Source of the DNA: Siphonodentalium dalli | Taxonomy: Eukaryota > Mollusca > Scaphopoda > Gadilida > Siphonodentaliidae | NCBI GenBank assembly: GCA_032622095.1 | Contig: CP136061.1 | Span: 26,476,991 to 26,540,990, forward strand | Length of the DNA: 64,000 nucleotides | Direction: 5' to 3' | Part shown: piece after piece, positions 1 to 11,960 of the stretch | How positions within the stretch are numbered: position 1 is the stretch's first letter | How the letters are laid out: each line of letters starts with the position of its first letter | Position numbers and translations under genes: made by a program | Notes under the pieces: generated by a model | The model's input: only the letters and a program-made list of their open reading frames with translations | The model's database searches: none | Told to the model about the DNA's origin: nothing

Positions 1-80
1 TCTGCGAGGCGACCTATGGTCGACTCGCATATACAAGATAATGCATTGGCACAGGGCCCTTCTGTTGGGTAAAGGGTTAA
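1..80. mobile_element. Right end of a TTAA-flanked MITE (piggyBac-like), cut by the window edge
   Basis: Ends in TGTTGGGTAAAGGG followed by TTAA at 77-80, the same terminus as the complete element at 33838-34280. It also carries half of the palindromic core (GCGAG-CGACC-TATGGTCG-CTCGC followed by a near-copy of the ATGCATTGGC arm). TTAA target-site duplication with a CCC/GGG terminus is characteristic of the piggyBac superfamily. No transposase is present, so it is non-autonomous. Confidence 0.75.
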
Positions 81-1782
81 AATGTCATATACCCATAACG
101 ATGCTTGTCATACTCTCAAGTTAAGTGTTACATTTAATAAATCGATCTAGTCTATATGCAATTAAAGTTAATTTGTGAGTCAGCACTTGTACTCCAATCA
201 CATTGTCTATAAGAATGTATGTATCATTTCCTATGTGTTTAGACAAATAATTATGTTTAAACTATTACATCGAAATAAGTTATTTCTTATAATTTTAATT
301 TAGTCCCAATAATAGGACAGTTCGTCCAATTTCCAATTATATATACCCATTACATTTATAAATTCCTTGTGATAAACAATTATGTGTTAGGAACAATCCA
401 GCTGAAGAGAAATTTGGTTTCATCATTTGATTGATCGGATCAATTGAATCCAACATACTGTCACAGTGGACTAACATGCGTGCGATTGCAGCCCACGCAC
501 CAATTGCAACTTCTCGGATTTTCGTACTTGGCAGTAATGCCCTCACACATGTGCCAACCATATTTTACAGTTGATAGCTAATGATTAAATTATGTTGATT
601 TGTGGATGTCACCTGACTGTGTAGATCCGCTAGGTGTATGTTACTCACTGCTGATAATTACTGGCATGTTGATATCATGTTATCGGTGGTTAAATGTCTA
701 ACGAAATTGTGTACGAATTGGTAGGCCATATCCAATATAAATTATGGTTTCTTCGTCTCTTGATCAAAATGGATGGATATCATAACAAAACGCTCAATAG
801 ATGTATTTGTATACTGAGACACCCATGAATATAGTATGTTGGTGGGAATTTGATTTAATATATAGGTTGCCACCGCGAATAGTTCATAAAATGAGTATTT
901 GCAACGAACCTGTAACCTGTAATGTTATCTAAATCCTCAGAGTTGAGAAGTACTAAACAAATATGAATGATAATTGTTTATGCAAACACACATGTCCGTG
1001 CGTGTAGCGAAAGCAATTTTAGTTCGGTCTAAATTGCTGGTGATTATTGTCAGTTATTACTTTGGAACATACGTGGAAACCAACTACCATGGTAAGCAAT
1101 TGATAACATTAGCGAGATAATGTGAACGAAGTTGCCCAACATTTTCGTATAAATAACATATATGCACTTATTGTGAATAAAAATAGGTCCGTTATCTCCA
1201 GAGGTTTATGATTGTGGGCCAAATGTGCTTATAGTATGGAACAAATCCTTAGTTATTGATAATTGGAAAAATAACCAATATTGCATATGTGTTTTAATCG
1301 GCATTGTGGCTTCCAGTATTGCTATACTAATGTGGATGTTTGCAGTTGCATCATGTAGCAGAACATGGACATTTATACCGTCAAATGCATGGATGTCAGA
1401 TTGAAATTCGGTCGTATTTAAGAAATTGGATATCATATGATGTCGTTATTTCGAGAAAGTAATGTACAGTAACTATCTTAATGCCCCTAGTCTCTTCAGA
1501 TACGGATCACATTGGCCACAGTAAAATATATGTACGAACAAGTAAGCTACAACAGTCATACAATGTGATTTTCTTGCAACTCAGAAGTTGGTCATTTTAC
1601 CGGAACAATTGTGTTTATGTTGGCGGTCAATTTTGTCTCCATCATCGGTTTTACGTAGCCTTGCTTTATACGTATTAAGACAGACTCCATCCAATAAAAT
1701 GCCATATTATATAAAGCACTCGCGATGTCCTAGTCCGGTTAGCATACATCTGATGTATAGAGTGTCAATATACAAATTGTAA
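81..1782. other. Unannotated AT-rich DNA
   Basis: Only short random open frames occur here, none with recognisable domain content or a convincing splice context. Nothing supported was seen. Confidence 0.5.
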
Positions 1783-1830
1783 GGCCATCTTGGACGCCAT
1801 CTTGGACGCCATCTTGGACGCCATCTTGGA
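1783..1830 (+). repeat. 12-bp tandem repeat, four copies
   Basis: The unit GCCATCTTGGAC is repeated four times head to tail. A single related copy occurs near 46120. Confidence 0.9.
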
Positions 1831-2580
1831 TTTTATTACCGTCCTAATCTAGGATTTGAACAATAATTTACATTATCAGTGTCCCCGGAGAATTATACAC
1901 AATATGACAAGGGAAACTTTGCATTGTCAATTTATTTGTTGGACACAAAAAACATGGACGCATCTATGTGGTTATTTGTGAAATTGGGAAGGGTTAAGTT
2001 TTTGTCTACTATGTCAAAACTTGGAGAGATATAAAGTAAGTAGGGACATCTGTATATAGGGAATACTATATCATTTCCAAATGTATATTACTTGGAAGTA
2101 TTTGGCAGATATGGTATGTTTGAACAGAGTTGACACACGACACTTTATCTGAATCGCCAAGCATTTTGGACGCGCCTCGTTACATTATTTACAATAAAGT
2201 AACCAAATCATAACGAAGGCAGCAGCACGATGTTGAATCTGATTAAGTGTCTACATTCGTTAAATAATTTGCAAATATGCTTACAATCTTCACGATTTTG
2301 ATGCCATGTTAACCAGTTGGCTAATGCACGTTAGTCTCTGAAAATATGTAATTGTTAGGTAGGATAGCATATTGAACATAGTGAACAGTTATATTTTGTC
2401 ACCTGTTGTGGTTCGGCGCCCTCTGAATTCGAAAATTAGAGTAATTTTCTCATAAGAAAATGTTGGTCGCATAAATTCCCCCGATGTTCGACCGTAACCC
2501 CTAGCACCGCCTATACTAGTAGTCATATATAACATATGTTCAAATTCACCAATCTAGTTTAAAGCAATGTAATGACTGTT
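1831..2580. other. Unannotated AT-rich DNA
   Basis: No coding, RNA or repeat structure that I can support. Confidence 0.45.
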
Positions 2581-3420
2581 CAAACCAAGCAACGATGCCA
2601 AATTTTACCCATCTAGTATCTTGAACAAACCAGAGATTGTTCCCATCCATACACCGTATGTCACACACCAACAAACTAGTGTCTCAAGCGACCACACAAC
2701 AATTGTACTAATTCGTAAATCTGATGTTCCAATACACAAAGTGGGTGTCCTAATCCACCAACTAGCGTCCTCAACCAGCCAACGAATGTCCCAAACCATC
2801 CAATGAGTAGCTCAATTCATTCTTTTCGAGTCCAACACTATTCAATGATTGCACATGCCACACACAGATGGGCACAAACCATACAATGTGTCACACATCA
2901 CGATGTTACTGCACCAACACATCCTATAAGTAAACCAAAGCCACACAATTAATGAACACACAATTGTGTTGTCTGAAACCGCCCAACTGGTGTCTCAAAT
3001 TTTACAACGAATGTCCAAAACCATCAAGTGAGGGCACAAACCACACACTCAGTATACAAAAAGCCACTACCGTAGTGTATCATACCATCAAGCAGGTAGC
3101 ATGACACAGTCACTGAATTGTCCATACCATAACACGAGTGCCAACAACACACATTGAGTGTCACAAACTACCAGACGGTTGTTCCGTTCTAACCTATGAG
3201 TTTTCCATACCATCCAGTGTGTTTCACAAACCATCCAACGAGTATACCAAAATGCCCTTGCAATGTGTTCCGAACAATCCAATGGGTGTCACACCCACAC
3301 ACTTGAGTGTCACAAACCGCACAACTAGCGTCCAAGTCACCCGGTGAGTGTGCCAACCACCACACGGATGGTCATTGGTGTAAACAAGTCGACTTTCAAA
3401 TCGCGGACAAACATCCAATT
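2581..3420 (+). repeat. Degenerate minisatellite, roughly 30-37 bp units
   Basis: Diverged units of the form GTGTC-C-AAACCA-CCAACGAGT follow one another with variable spacing. The same family recurs at 10684-10860 and 11580-11960 and, inverted, at 13060-13440. The two LINEs between 3.5 and 10.7 kb therefore appear to interrupt one old array. The open frames here on both strands are artefacts of the repeat. Confidence 0.65.
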
Positions 3421-3614
3421 TTGTGCTAATAATGATGAAAGTTGTGTTCAGGAAATCAGCACTAATCTAAAACGGACATAGACAAGAAGAAATGTGTTCT
3501 ATTTAAACGAGGTCAGGACGTTTCATAATTCCAAAATTTGAACTGTTAATTGTGACTTTCCCAATTTCGGGGGATATTTTTTCTAACGGTTTTTTACACT
3601 TCTCGCCCAAAAAA

Positions 3615-3790
3615 TGACGTCACGTCGGTGGAATCGTTGAAATGCGCCCAAAGCTGTCGAAATACTCCCAGATAAATTACTATACGCCGCGAGGATAAAC
3701 AAATGGCTGTGATTACCATCGAGCAGCGGTGTTCCCGTTGACCAGTGGAGCATATATAAGCTGCCGATCAACTCTACGTTATTTAATACG
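3615..3790 (+). promoter_or_regulatory. Putative RNA polymerase II promoter of LINE A: CRE and TATA box
   Basis: A perfect CRE palindrome TGACGTCA lies at 3615-3622 and TATATAA at 3753-3759, about 70 bp before the first ATG (3830). This would place transcription initiation near 3783-3790. Most non-LTR elements use TATA-less internal promoters, so this may instead be host sequence captured at the 5' end or a chance match. Confidence 0.35.
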
Positions 3791-3829
3791 CTGAATAATC
3801 AGACCACTCACAGTACTACAGTGAAAAGT

Positions 3830-4012
3830 ATGTCACAATCACTATCTACAACTGCTGGTGCTCTGGCAGACGCACATAGTATTGTATACGACAACCACAC
3901 CAGCAGTGCCTCACATAGTGTGCCCCAACTTGATGGTTCGCCCCCACCAAAGGACGACCCGTTAATGCTTTCAATTATGAGGGACATTCAGTCGCGAATG
4001 AACAAATATTGA
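3830..4012 (+). pseudogene. Truncated ORF beginning of LINE A (possible ORF1 N-terminus)
   Basis: An ATG-started frame of 60 residues, Ser/Thr-rich and then acidic/Pro-rich (DGSPPPKDDP), ends at TGA 4010-4012. The following RT frame begins in another frame almost at the same base, which suggests a deletion junction between an ORF1-like start and the ORF2 RT linker. I do not recognise a domain in the 60 residues. Confidence 0.4.
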
Positions 4013-5827
4013 AAGACGCATTAAAGATGTCTCATGACACACTTGAAATTCCAACTGAATTCCTAGTAAATGGAACCACGAACATAACCGACCCAATATC
4101 GATAGCATGTACTTTCAACAACTACTTTTCAGACATAGGTCGAAAAATTAATAGCTCAATTTCACCTCGACCAGGTTTGGACTTTACAACTTACTTATCG
4201 AATAACAACAAACCGAATTTCTTCATGTTTCCTACAAATTCAGATGAAGTGCTCAAGTTGAGTTCAAATTTATCCAGCAAGTCATCTACGGACTTCAATA
4301 ATGTTTCTGTAAAGTTAATGAAACGAACAATTAATGAAACCGTCGACCCGCTGACCCATATTTTCAATCTTTCCTTCACACAAGGTGTTGTACCAGAGCA
4401 AATGAAAATTTCAAAAATTGTGCCAATCTACAAAAACGGTGATCTCGATCGAATTGAGAACTACAGACCCATCAGTATTTTACCAGCATTCTCCAAAATG
4501 CTGGAAAAACTAATGTATCAGCGGCTATCATCTTTTTTGACCAAGCATCATATACTACACGAAAACCAATATGGTTTTCGTAAAAACCACTCTACTGTCC
4601 ACCCCCTGATCCACCTTCTAGAAGAAGTTGCGAATAGCAACGACAAAAAAACCCGTGACTCAACATTGGCTGTCTTCATAGACCTATCAAAGGCATTTGA
4701 CACAATTAATCATGATATTTTACTCCACAAATTAAAGCACAATGGAATACGCGGCTTAGCATACGAATGGTTTAAAAGCTACCTATCGGAACGAAAACAC
4801 TATGTTAATCTTAATGGAGTTAACTCTGGAATGTTGGCAATGAAAAATGGTGTACCACAAGGGTATATTCTTGGACCCTTGTTATTTTTAGTTTACGTTA
4901 ATGACATGCCGAAATGTACGTCCATTAAACTCCTCTCATTCGCCGATGATACTACTATGTGTACATCAGGAAATAACTGTGGCAAGATGCAGAATACAAT
5001 TAACGGAGAACTAGAAAAAACTTTTTAGATGGTATTGCAGCAACAACCTATCAATTAATGAGTCTAAGAGTAAATACATGCTCATACACCCCCAAAACAA
5101 TGACTCAAAATGGAACGATATAAGGATACAACTGAATCGTAAAGAACTTACCTGTGTTGGAAACCAATACAAAGAAAAATCTCTTAAATTTCTCGGAGTG
5201 ATCATAGACGAGAACCTCACATTCAAGTATCATATATCCATGATGACAAAAAAAATTTCTCATGCCACATATTGCTTAAACATGGCAAAACGATTTATCC
5301 CCAAAAACGCACTCAAAACCCTTTATTTCGCTCTCATTCACAGTCATCTCATGTACGGCTTAATAATATGGGGCCATGCAACTATAACAGGATCATTATT
5401 TAAGTTTCAAAAGAAAGCTATACGCATTATATGCAAGACGAAATATCGTAGCCACACCGAACCACTTTTTAAGAAGGAAAAGATCCTCAAACTGCACGAT
5501 CTATATCATCTCCAAATCGCATTATTTGTGTACAATTGGAAAAATAAAACTCTCCCATCATCATTCGAAAAAACATTCAAATATACACCCATATCTACAA
5601 CTAGACAAGCCGGAAGCTTGATGATGACAAAACCGAGAACAAATTTCTCACTAATACTTCCAAAACACGCTTTCCCCAATGTATGGAACTGTTTGAACGC
5701 TTCGCTCAGAAATTCTCCAAATAAAACACAATTCAAAAAGTCTATCACCAATAATCTATTATCACAATATAGTAATGATACTATATGTAAAATTCGAGAA
5801 TGTAAATCGTGCAGAGTAACAACTTGA
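4009..5827 (+). pseudogene. Reverse transcriptase of LINE A, one frameshift
   Basis: The first frame (4009-5028) holds the RT linker (FNNYFSDIG), RT domain block YRPISILPAFSKMLEK, motif A in FIDLSKAFDTINHD, the GVPQG block, and the catalytic FADD (motif C). The second frame (5078-5827) continues with the thumb and C-terminal region (LKFLGVIIDENLTF, YGLIIWG). The two frames are separated by one extra base in a run of T at about 5022-5026, so the copy cannot encode an intact protein. There is no APE endonuclease upstream. RT would copy the element RNA at a nicked chromosomal target. Motifs are typical of CR1/jockey-like RTs. Confidence 0.88.
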
Positions 5828-6094
5828 AATCACTGACCTTGTTATTGACATGGCCCAACAAGTATGAGTCACCCAGGCACCCTCACCTTTTTGGGGCGAT
5901 TTAATAATACGTATATTTTCAGGCACGCGTACATAATTAGCTTAGCCCCAACATTAAACACATATTCGAATGTCAGACTGCCCTACAGGATAAGACGATT
6001 TACCACTGACAAACCCTTCTACGCTCATCCTTGTTGTCAATACTCATTATTCAGCAATGAACGCTATCTCAATCATACATGTAATGTTATATTA

Positions 6095-6218
6095 CAGGGG
6101 TGGCAGGAAGACGGCTTGTACTGGCCATGCCACCCCTGCACATGTAAATGTGTATACATATAATTATATAACACTGTATTGTATTAATGTGCAAATAAAC
6201 ATTCAAACATTCAAACAA
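6095..6218 (+). other. LINE A 3' end: hairpin, AATAAA and short tandem tail
   Basis: CAGGGGTGGCA (6095-6105) pairs with TGCCACCCCTG (6128-6138). The loop contains GGAAGACGGCT, a motif also found in the LINE 3' fragment at 38079-38204. AATAAA is at 6194-6199 and a tandem ATTCAAAC tail follows to 6218. Such 3' hairpins and tail repeats are what CR1/L2-type RTs recognise during target-primed reverse transcription; that role here is inferred. Confidence 0.6.
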
Positions 6219-6228
6219 ATTAGACATA

Positions 6229-7069
6229 ATGGAACAAAAGCTTGACAAACTGGACAAAATTGACATCATAGATCAGAGAGTGAGCGATATGGAAGATAGA
6301 GTAGACAAATTAGACAAACTGAATATAAAAGAGCGCATAGTAGAAACTGAAAATAAAATACGTGTGAAAGAAGTACAAGAAGTAACAATGAAAGCTCAAG
6401 TTGACCAATTGAAGCATAGTGTACAGTACATGTCTGATCAATATGACGAGGTTCTAAAGTCTGTGAATGATTTGAAGTCAGATATACAAGACATACGATA
6501 TCTCGGTCCATTGTCTACTGATTCTGAATCCCAGAGGCGTATCGAACAACTCGAGTGCAATAATAAAGAGCTGCACGAACTTCTTTTGGACCTACAGTGG
6601 AGAAACATGCGGGATAATCTCAAATTTACTGGGATCAGAGAGGATCCATCCCAATCAACGGAAAAAGTGCTGCGAAATTTTTTCGCAGAGAGACTCCACA
6701 TCAACCCAGATGTCATTGGATTTGAACGTGTGCACCGCATCGGCCAGTTTACGCACGGTCGCAACAGAGCCATCATTGCCAAGTTTAGCTTCTACAAAGA
6801 CCGTGATTTCATTTATAGTTGTAGTGGCAGGTTAAAAGGAAGTCACATATATATCCGCGAACACTTCCCTGAGGAAATCGAAGCAAGAAGAAAAAAAACT
6901 CTATCCTTATGCTAACAAAGCCAGGGAAATGAACCACCGAGTGAAGCTTGTCAAAGACAGGCTGTATATTGACAGCAGACTATTTACAACCAGCGACACC
7001 CCCGTGACACCTCCATTCAAGCAACCTGGAAAGAGACCGCGAACGTCTTCGACCCCGAACAATACATAG
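6229..7069 (+). pseudogene. LINE B ORF1: L1-like RNA-binding protein with one frameshift
   Basis: The N-terminal ~110 residues are a Lys/Asp/Leu heptad-like coiled coil (LDKLDKID, DRVDKLDKLN). Next comes an RRM-type core (WRNMRDNLKFTGIRED) and a C-terminal domain with RVHRIGQ and IYIREHFPEEIEARR, the arrangement of L1 ORF1 proteins (Transposase_22 family). Such proteins trimerise and bind element RNA. The frame is lost in an eight-A run at about 6891-6898. The remaining C-terminus continues in the neighbouring frame to TAG at 7067-7069, with a basic tail (KQPGKRPRTSS). Because the first ATG lies ten bases after the LINE A tail, the true N-terminus may be truncated. Confidence 0.85.
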
Positions 7070-8160
7070 GGACTCGGCGGTGAACCCCCAGTTGAAATCC
7101 ATGTAGATATCAACCCATCACTTTCTCGTACTCAGACAAATTCTGAGCTAAAAGTATTATGTTTGAATGTATGCGGTTTGACAGCACGATTACGTTCTCC
7201 AGATTTTTGTAATTTAATTAATATGCATGATATTGTAGGTCTATCCGAAACTAAGACAGATAACACAGATAAAATATACATACCAGGTTATGAATATATC
7301 TTTTGTAATCGTAGATCGCTCTCTCAAACAAAATCTGGAGGAATCTGTGTTTTATACAAAACAGAACTAGCTTCGGGAATTGTTATCATTGAACAAGATT
7401 CAAAGCATATTATTTGGATTAAATTAAGCAAACATGTATCTCATTGTCCAGATGATATCGTTTTTGGCATCACATATATTCCTCCAGAAAATAGAGAAAG
7501 TATATATGTCTTATGGGAGACTTGAATGCTAGATGCGGTCAACTTGACGAAACAACTGATCTTGAAATAAACACGAATAACAATAACGATTCATTTGCAG
7601 AACTCCATGATATATATAGATTTATCCCGCATGTTACGCACTTCAAGTGCGAACGCAGAGCTTCATCTGACAATACAGTGAATAGCTACGGAAGACGATT
7701 AATTCAATTTTGTAGAAATACTGATATGTGTATTTTAAACGGCAGAATTGGTTCTGATAAACACATCGGAAGGCTCACTAGCAAGAACACTAGTTTAATT
7801 GATTATTTCTTATCTACTGAGCATTTTATGAAATTATGTACGAATTTACGAGTACATGATTTTGATCCTATGTTTTCTGATATTCATTCCCCAGTGGAGC
7901 TAGTCATACACTGCAATTGTAAAATAACACCTCCATCTACACTGACATGTCGACAGACGAAAACATCACGTAGACTTTGGCATCAAAGTGGAGCACTTAG
8001 CTTCCAAAAGAACATTGAGAAAAACAAAGTCGAAACAGTAATAGATACGCTGAAAGAATATACGACAAACAAAAAGCATTTCAACAAATATACTGCTAGT
8101 GAAATGGCACACGAGGTTGAGACAATTTTTAGTGATGCTGTAAACACAACCTTTTGTTAG
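7070..8160 (+). pseudogene. LINE B ORF2, N-terminal part: APE endonuclease
   Basis: Endonuclease motifs appear in order: LNVCGL (start of the APE fold), DIVGLSETKT with the metal-binding Glu, SGGICVLYK, GITYIPPENR, GDLNARCG, SLIDYFLS and the terminal SDIHSPV His motif. This enzyme nicks target DNA for target-primed reverse transcription. The segment between PENR and GDLNAR is shorter than usual and changes frame at about 7505-7515, so an internal deletion is likely. The frame ends at an in-frame TAG (8158-8160). There is no ATG between the ORF1 stop and the first motif. Confidence 0.85.
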
Positions 8161-10624
8161 CGACCCATTACGCATAGTTCTCAAAAAGGCACTAAGCCCT
8201 GGTTTAATAATGCATGTAAGATAGCTCGAAACAGATACAACATTGTACGGAAAACTCATTCACAATACCCAACGGCAGACAATAAGCGGCTAATGCAAGA
8301 AGAAAGTAAGACATACAAGTCAACACTGCGTAAGCATGAAGCGGAACACAAGAATAAATTATCAGGTAAAATTAAAAAGGCAAACTCTAATAATCCAAAG
8401 GATTTCTGGAATCTATTACGTACGGAGGGCACTAGTCCCCCGGCGGTTGGCATCGATGATATGTATAATTTTATGAAAAGCACGATCATGACCCATTTTC
8501 ACATTATGTTTTCCAAGAGGATAATGATATTCTTGATATGCCCATCACACAGGACGAAATACTTCGAGCAGTATCGGTGTTAAAAAACGGTCGTAGCAGC
8601 GGAATTGACATCATCCGTAATGAACACATCAGGAGTACCATATAAATGATGTTACCATTGTATACCGAATGGTTTAATTTGATTTTTAACACGGGCATAA
8701 TTCCATATGAGTGGTTGACAGGAATAGTTATACCAATTTATAAAAATAAAGGTGACAATACATTACCAGAAAATCATAGACCTATTACAATCCTTAGCTG
8801 TCTAGGAAAATTATTTACCAAAATAATTAATGCACGATTAACTGAATATTCAGAATCTATTTATCTTATCGACATCAACCAAGCAGGTTTTAGAAAACGC
8901 TTCTCCACTACCGATCATATACTAACATTGCACTTCATAATTAGTATTTACAGAGAAGCCAATGTAAAGCTGTTTTGCACATTTGTTGATTTCAAAAAGG
9001 CTTTTGACACCGTTCGGAGAAACGGCTTGTGGCAAAAAATGATTACCGCAGGTATTAATGGAAAGTGCTTTAAACTTATTAAAAACATGTATAACGAAGT
9101 AAAATCTATGGTTAAAATCGGTGAATGTCTCTCAAATAGTTATCAAAGCTATTCTGGTGTTTTGAAAGGAGAAATCTATCTTCTTTTTTATTTTCACTCT
9201 ACCTAAATGACCTTGAAAATTTTCTATTGTCCAATAGAGATCCAACTCTGAAATTAATTGAGAATGACACATTGACAGAAATTGGAATGGATATCAAATT
9301 GTTGGTACTATTGTACGCAGATGACACAGTCATTTTTGCGGAGACAGCCAAGGATATGCGTATAGCCCTAAACGAGTTCTCTGAATACTGCGAGCTTTGG
9401 AAGCTCACAGTCAATGTTGACAAAACAAAATTAATGGTATTTGGCTGTAAAAGAATCCCAAAATCACGAATACTTTTCAATGGCGCAAGGTTACAAATTG
9501 TTCCTCAATTCACATATCTGGGTATTATTTTTACTAGGAATTGTTCTTTCTCAAAAGCCGTGAAGCAAAATATAGCAATAGGCAATCGGGCCATGTTTGG
9601 CCTACTACATAAGGCGAAAGAACTAAATTTATCGATAGACATTCAAATAGAACTTTTTTCCAAGACTGTAAAACCAATACTATTATATGGATGTGAAGTC
9701 TGGGGTTACCAGCACGTCGCAGATTTAGAAAAGATCCAATTAAAATTTCTCAAGTATATTTTAGGGTTAAAACCAAGCACACCAAGTATGATGGTATATG
9801 GAGAAACAGGAGTATATCCTTTAATTATTGACATAAAATGTAGAATGTTAACATACTGGGCTAATGTAGTTATGTCAGACAAACACAAAATTAACAAACT
9901 GCTGTATAATTATTTACTCCAAAAATCTGAGAGTGGAACTTACACTCATCCCTGGGTCAATTACATCCAGACGTCATTAGGAGAATTAGAACTGCCCGAC
10001 ATCTGGACAAACCAGTTTATACACGAAATTTACCCGAAGTCGGTTAAAAATATCACACGACAAGCTCTGGAAAATAAATATCAAAAACAGTAGAAAAACG
10101 AGATTAACTCTATGAATAGGTGTCGAAATTATCGAATTATAAAATATAAATTCGCGCAAGAAAAATATTTATCCGATCTCCACCAAAAACAAGCAGTTAT
10201 TTTAGCTAAATTCAGATGTTCAAATCATCACCTCCCCGTAGAAACTGGATCATGGTACAAGATTGATTACCAAATGAGAACATGCACGCTGTGTAATAAG
10301 AGCGAAATATGGAATGAATATCACTACATAATGGACTGTAACCAATTGAACTCACTCCGGAGACGATTTTTACCCTTACACTTGACAGAACAATTTTTTT
10401 TTCATAATTTCATAAATATAATGAACCCAAAAAACAATGTATGCTTCTATAAGCTATGCGGATTCATCAAATATCTTCGAAATTATTTTTGGATCACCGC
10501 TGACCTTATCAACCCCACCATCCCATTCGCACACTATGTGCGTATAGAATACGTTTTTATCACAACCATTTTTGTTGTTGTCGACTTTGATTATTACACC
10601 AACGACATGCCATGCACTGTATAA
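8161..10624 (+). pseudogene. LINE B ORF2, C-terminal part: linker, reverse transcriptase and zinc knuckle
   Basis: The linker (KPWFNNACKIARNRYN) continues in the endonuclease frame, then shifts frame near 8480-8530. RT begins with LKNGRSSGID, passes an in-frame TAA (8643-8645), then PENHRPITILSCLGKL, motif A in TFVDFKKAFDTV, a frameshift around 9170-9227, and the catalytic LLYADDTVIF. The thumb region includes VKPILLYGCEVWG and MMVYGETGVYPL. TAG at 10091-10093 interrupts the frame before a C-terminal knuckle CTLCNKSEIWNEYHYIMDC (C-x2-C-x11-H-x4-C by eye). The enzyme would have reverse-transcribed element RNA; this copy cannot. Confidence 0.88.
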
Positions 10625-10683
10625 TTATAAATGTCTCTTGCATCACATACTGCGATTTGAGTAAATAAACATTGAACTTGAAC

Positions 10684-10860
10684 ATAACTTCATATTCAGC
10701 CAAATAGTGTCCTAAAACATACAAGTTGTATCCATTATCAGACAACTAATGTTCAAAACGACAAAATAAGTGGACCAATCCACACACAGTGATATACGCA
10801 TCCAGCACATACGACCCACATATAAACTAGTGCGTCTGATAACATTTCGTATAGTTTTCA
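10684..10860 (+). repeat. Degenerate minisatellite remnant right of LINE B
   Basis: Phrases such as AGTGTCCTAAAACATACAAG and GTGGACCAATCCACACACAG belong to the same family as 2581-3420. They resume directly after the LINE B tail. Confidence 0.45.
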
Positions 10861-11298
10861 TTTCCCAACCTCGTGATTCCACATCAGTACTGTAGTGTGA
10901 CTATTGTTTTATTCAAATGTTTTTATTCAGACAATATATCATAACACAATATATATAGAACATGTTAAAATTAATACAACAAATTAGATATATATATACC
11001 TAACATCACAAGACTTTTATCTATTTTTTTATGTTTGTTCTGGGGCGAGGTGGGGATATACGAATTTCTTACATAGTTTCAAAAAATAATTTGATATCAA
11101 GCATTCTAGTATCTAGTTAAATTATTTGTTGCACATATACTATCGGGATTTCATACAAAAATAAGAAGTACTGTCGGCTATGTATATGCAACATGATTTA
11201 TCGTCGCTTAAGATCACAATGCATGATAGGCATATGCCATAAAACAGTGGTCAGTGATGATTTAGGAGAAAATATGTTAACACTGACGATTTAGTACT
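10861..11298. other. Unannotated AT-rich DNA
   Basis: No supported gene or repeat seen. Confidence 0.4.
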
Positions 11299-11405
11299 AC
11301 CAATATAACGAAGGCCAATCAGAACGCACTATTAATAGCACAATATAACGGAGTCCAATCAGAACTCACTATTAGTAGCACCAATATAACGAAGTATAAT
11401 CGAAA
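11299..11405 (+). repeat. ~40-bp tandem repeat, about 2.5 copies
   Basis: CCAATATAACGAAGGCCAAT-type units start near 11300, 11341 and 11382, each ending in a CACTATTA-TAGCA segment. Confidence 0.7.
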
Positions 11406-11579
11406 CGATTAACATGGCTCGATGTGACGTAAGTCGGGGGATGTCACGAGCCTTCCGAGAAATGACGAGATGGGGGAGTACGATAGACTCAGTATCCATA
11501 TGAATATGAGTGTCTGTCTAAACGACTGAAGTGTTTCATTCAATCCGATGAGGATTTTATATCCCACAGGGATGTCACA

Positions 11580-11960
11580 AACAACACACATAGTATCCTA
11601 AACCATCCGATGGTTGACCCGAACCATAGCTACACAACATGTCACAAACCACACATGTATCATCACAAACAGTCTGATGTGTGTCTGAAACAACATGAGT
11701 GCTCCAAACTCAGGTAGTGTCACTAGCCACCCAGTGGGTGTCATAATTCGTGCAGTCAACCGAGTACCATAAACCACGCAGTTAGTGTCCGGGCTACCCA
11801 TCGAGAGCCCTAAACAATGTGTGTCCAAATCTCCATTCGATTTCTCCAAACGACACACGTAGTGTTCGAATCCACACAGACCTAGTATCACAAGCTAACC
11901 ATTGAGTTACCAGCCACCCGTTTAGTGTCCCAATCCACACAATGAGTGTCTGAAAGTCTA
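11580..11960 (+). repeat. Degenerate minisatellite, same family as 2581-3420
   Basis: Loose units of GTGTC-C-AACCACCCA type (for example TAGTGTCACTAGCCACCCAG) recur every ~30-40 bp. Confidence 0.55.

Larger units (their letters stand above)
3560..6218 (+). mobile_element. LINE A: internally deleted non-LTR retrotransposon (CR1/jockey-like)
   Basis: From left to right this contains a TATA-type 5' region, a short ORF beginning, a reverse-transcriptase region broken by a frameshift, and a 3' UTR with a hairpin, AATAAA (6194-6199) and a short ATTCAAAC tail repeat. There is no endonuclease domain: the short ORF beginning runs straight into the linker before the RT, so a large internal part is missing. 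The left boundary is uncertain. The terminal short-repeat tail and the RT motif style point to the CR1/L2/jockey group, but clade assignment needs a phylogeny. Confidence 0.75.
6219..10683 (+). mobile_element. LINE B: decayed two-ORF APE-type non-LTR retrotransposon
   Basis: Sits immediately after the tail of LINE A in the same orientation. It carries an L1-like ORF1, an APE endonuclease, a YADD reverse transcriptase and a C-terminal CCHC-like knuckle, and ends in AATAAA (10664-10669) and a TTGAAC-type short repeat (to 10683). At least three frameshifts and several in-frame stops make it inactive. L1/Tx1 or I-like clade; not resolvable by eye. Confidence 0.88.
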
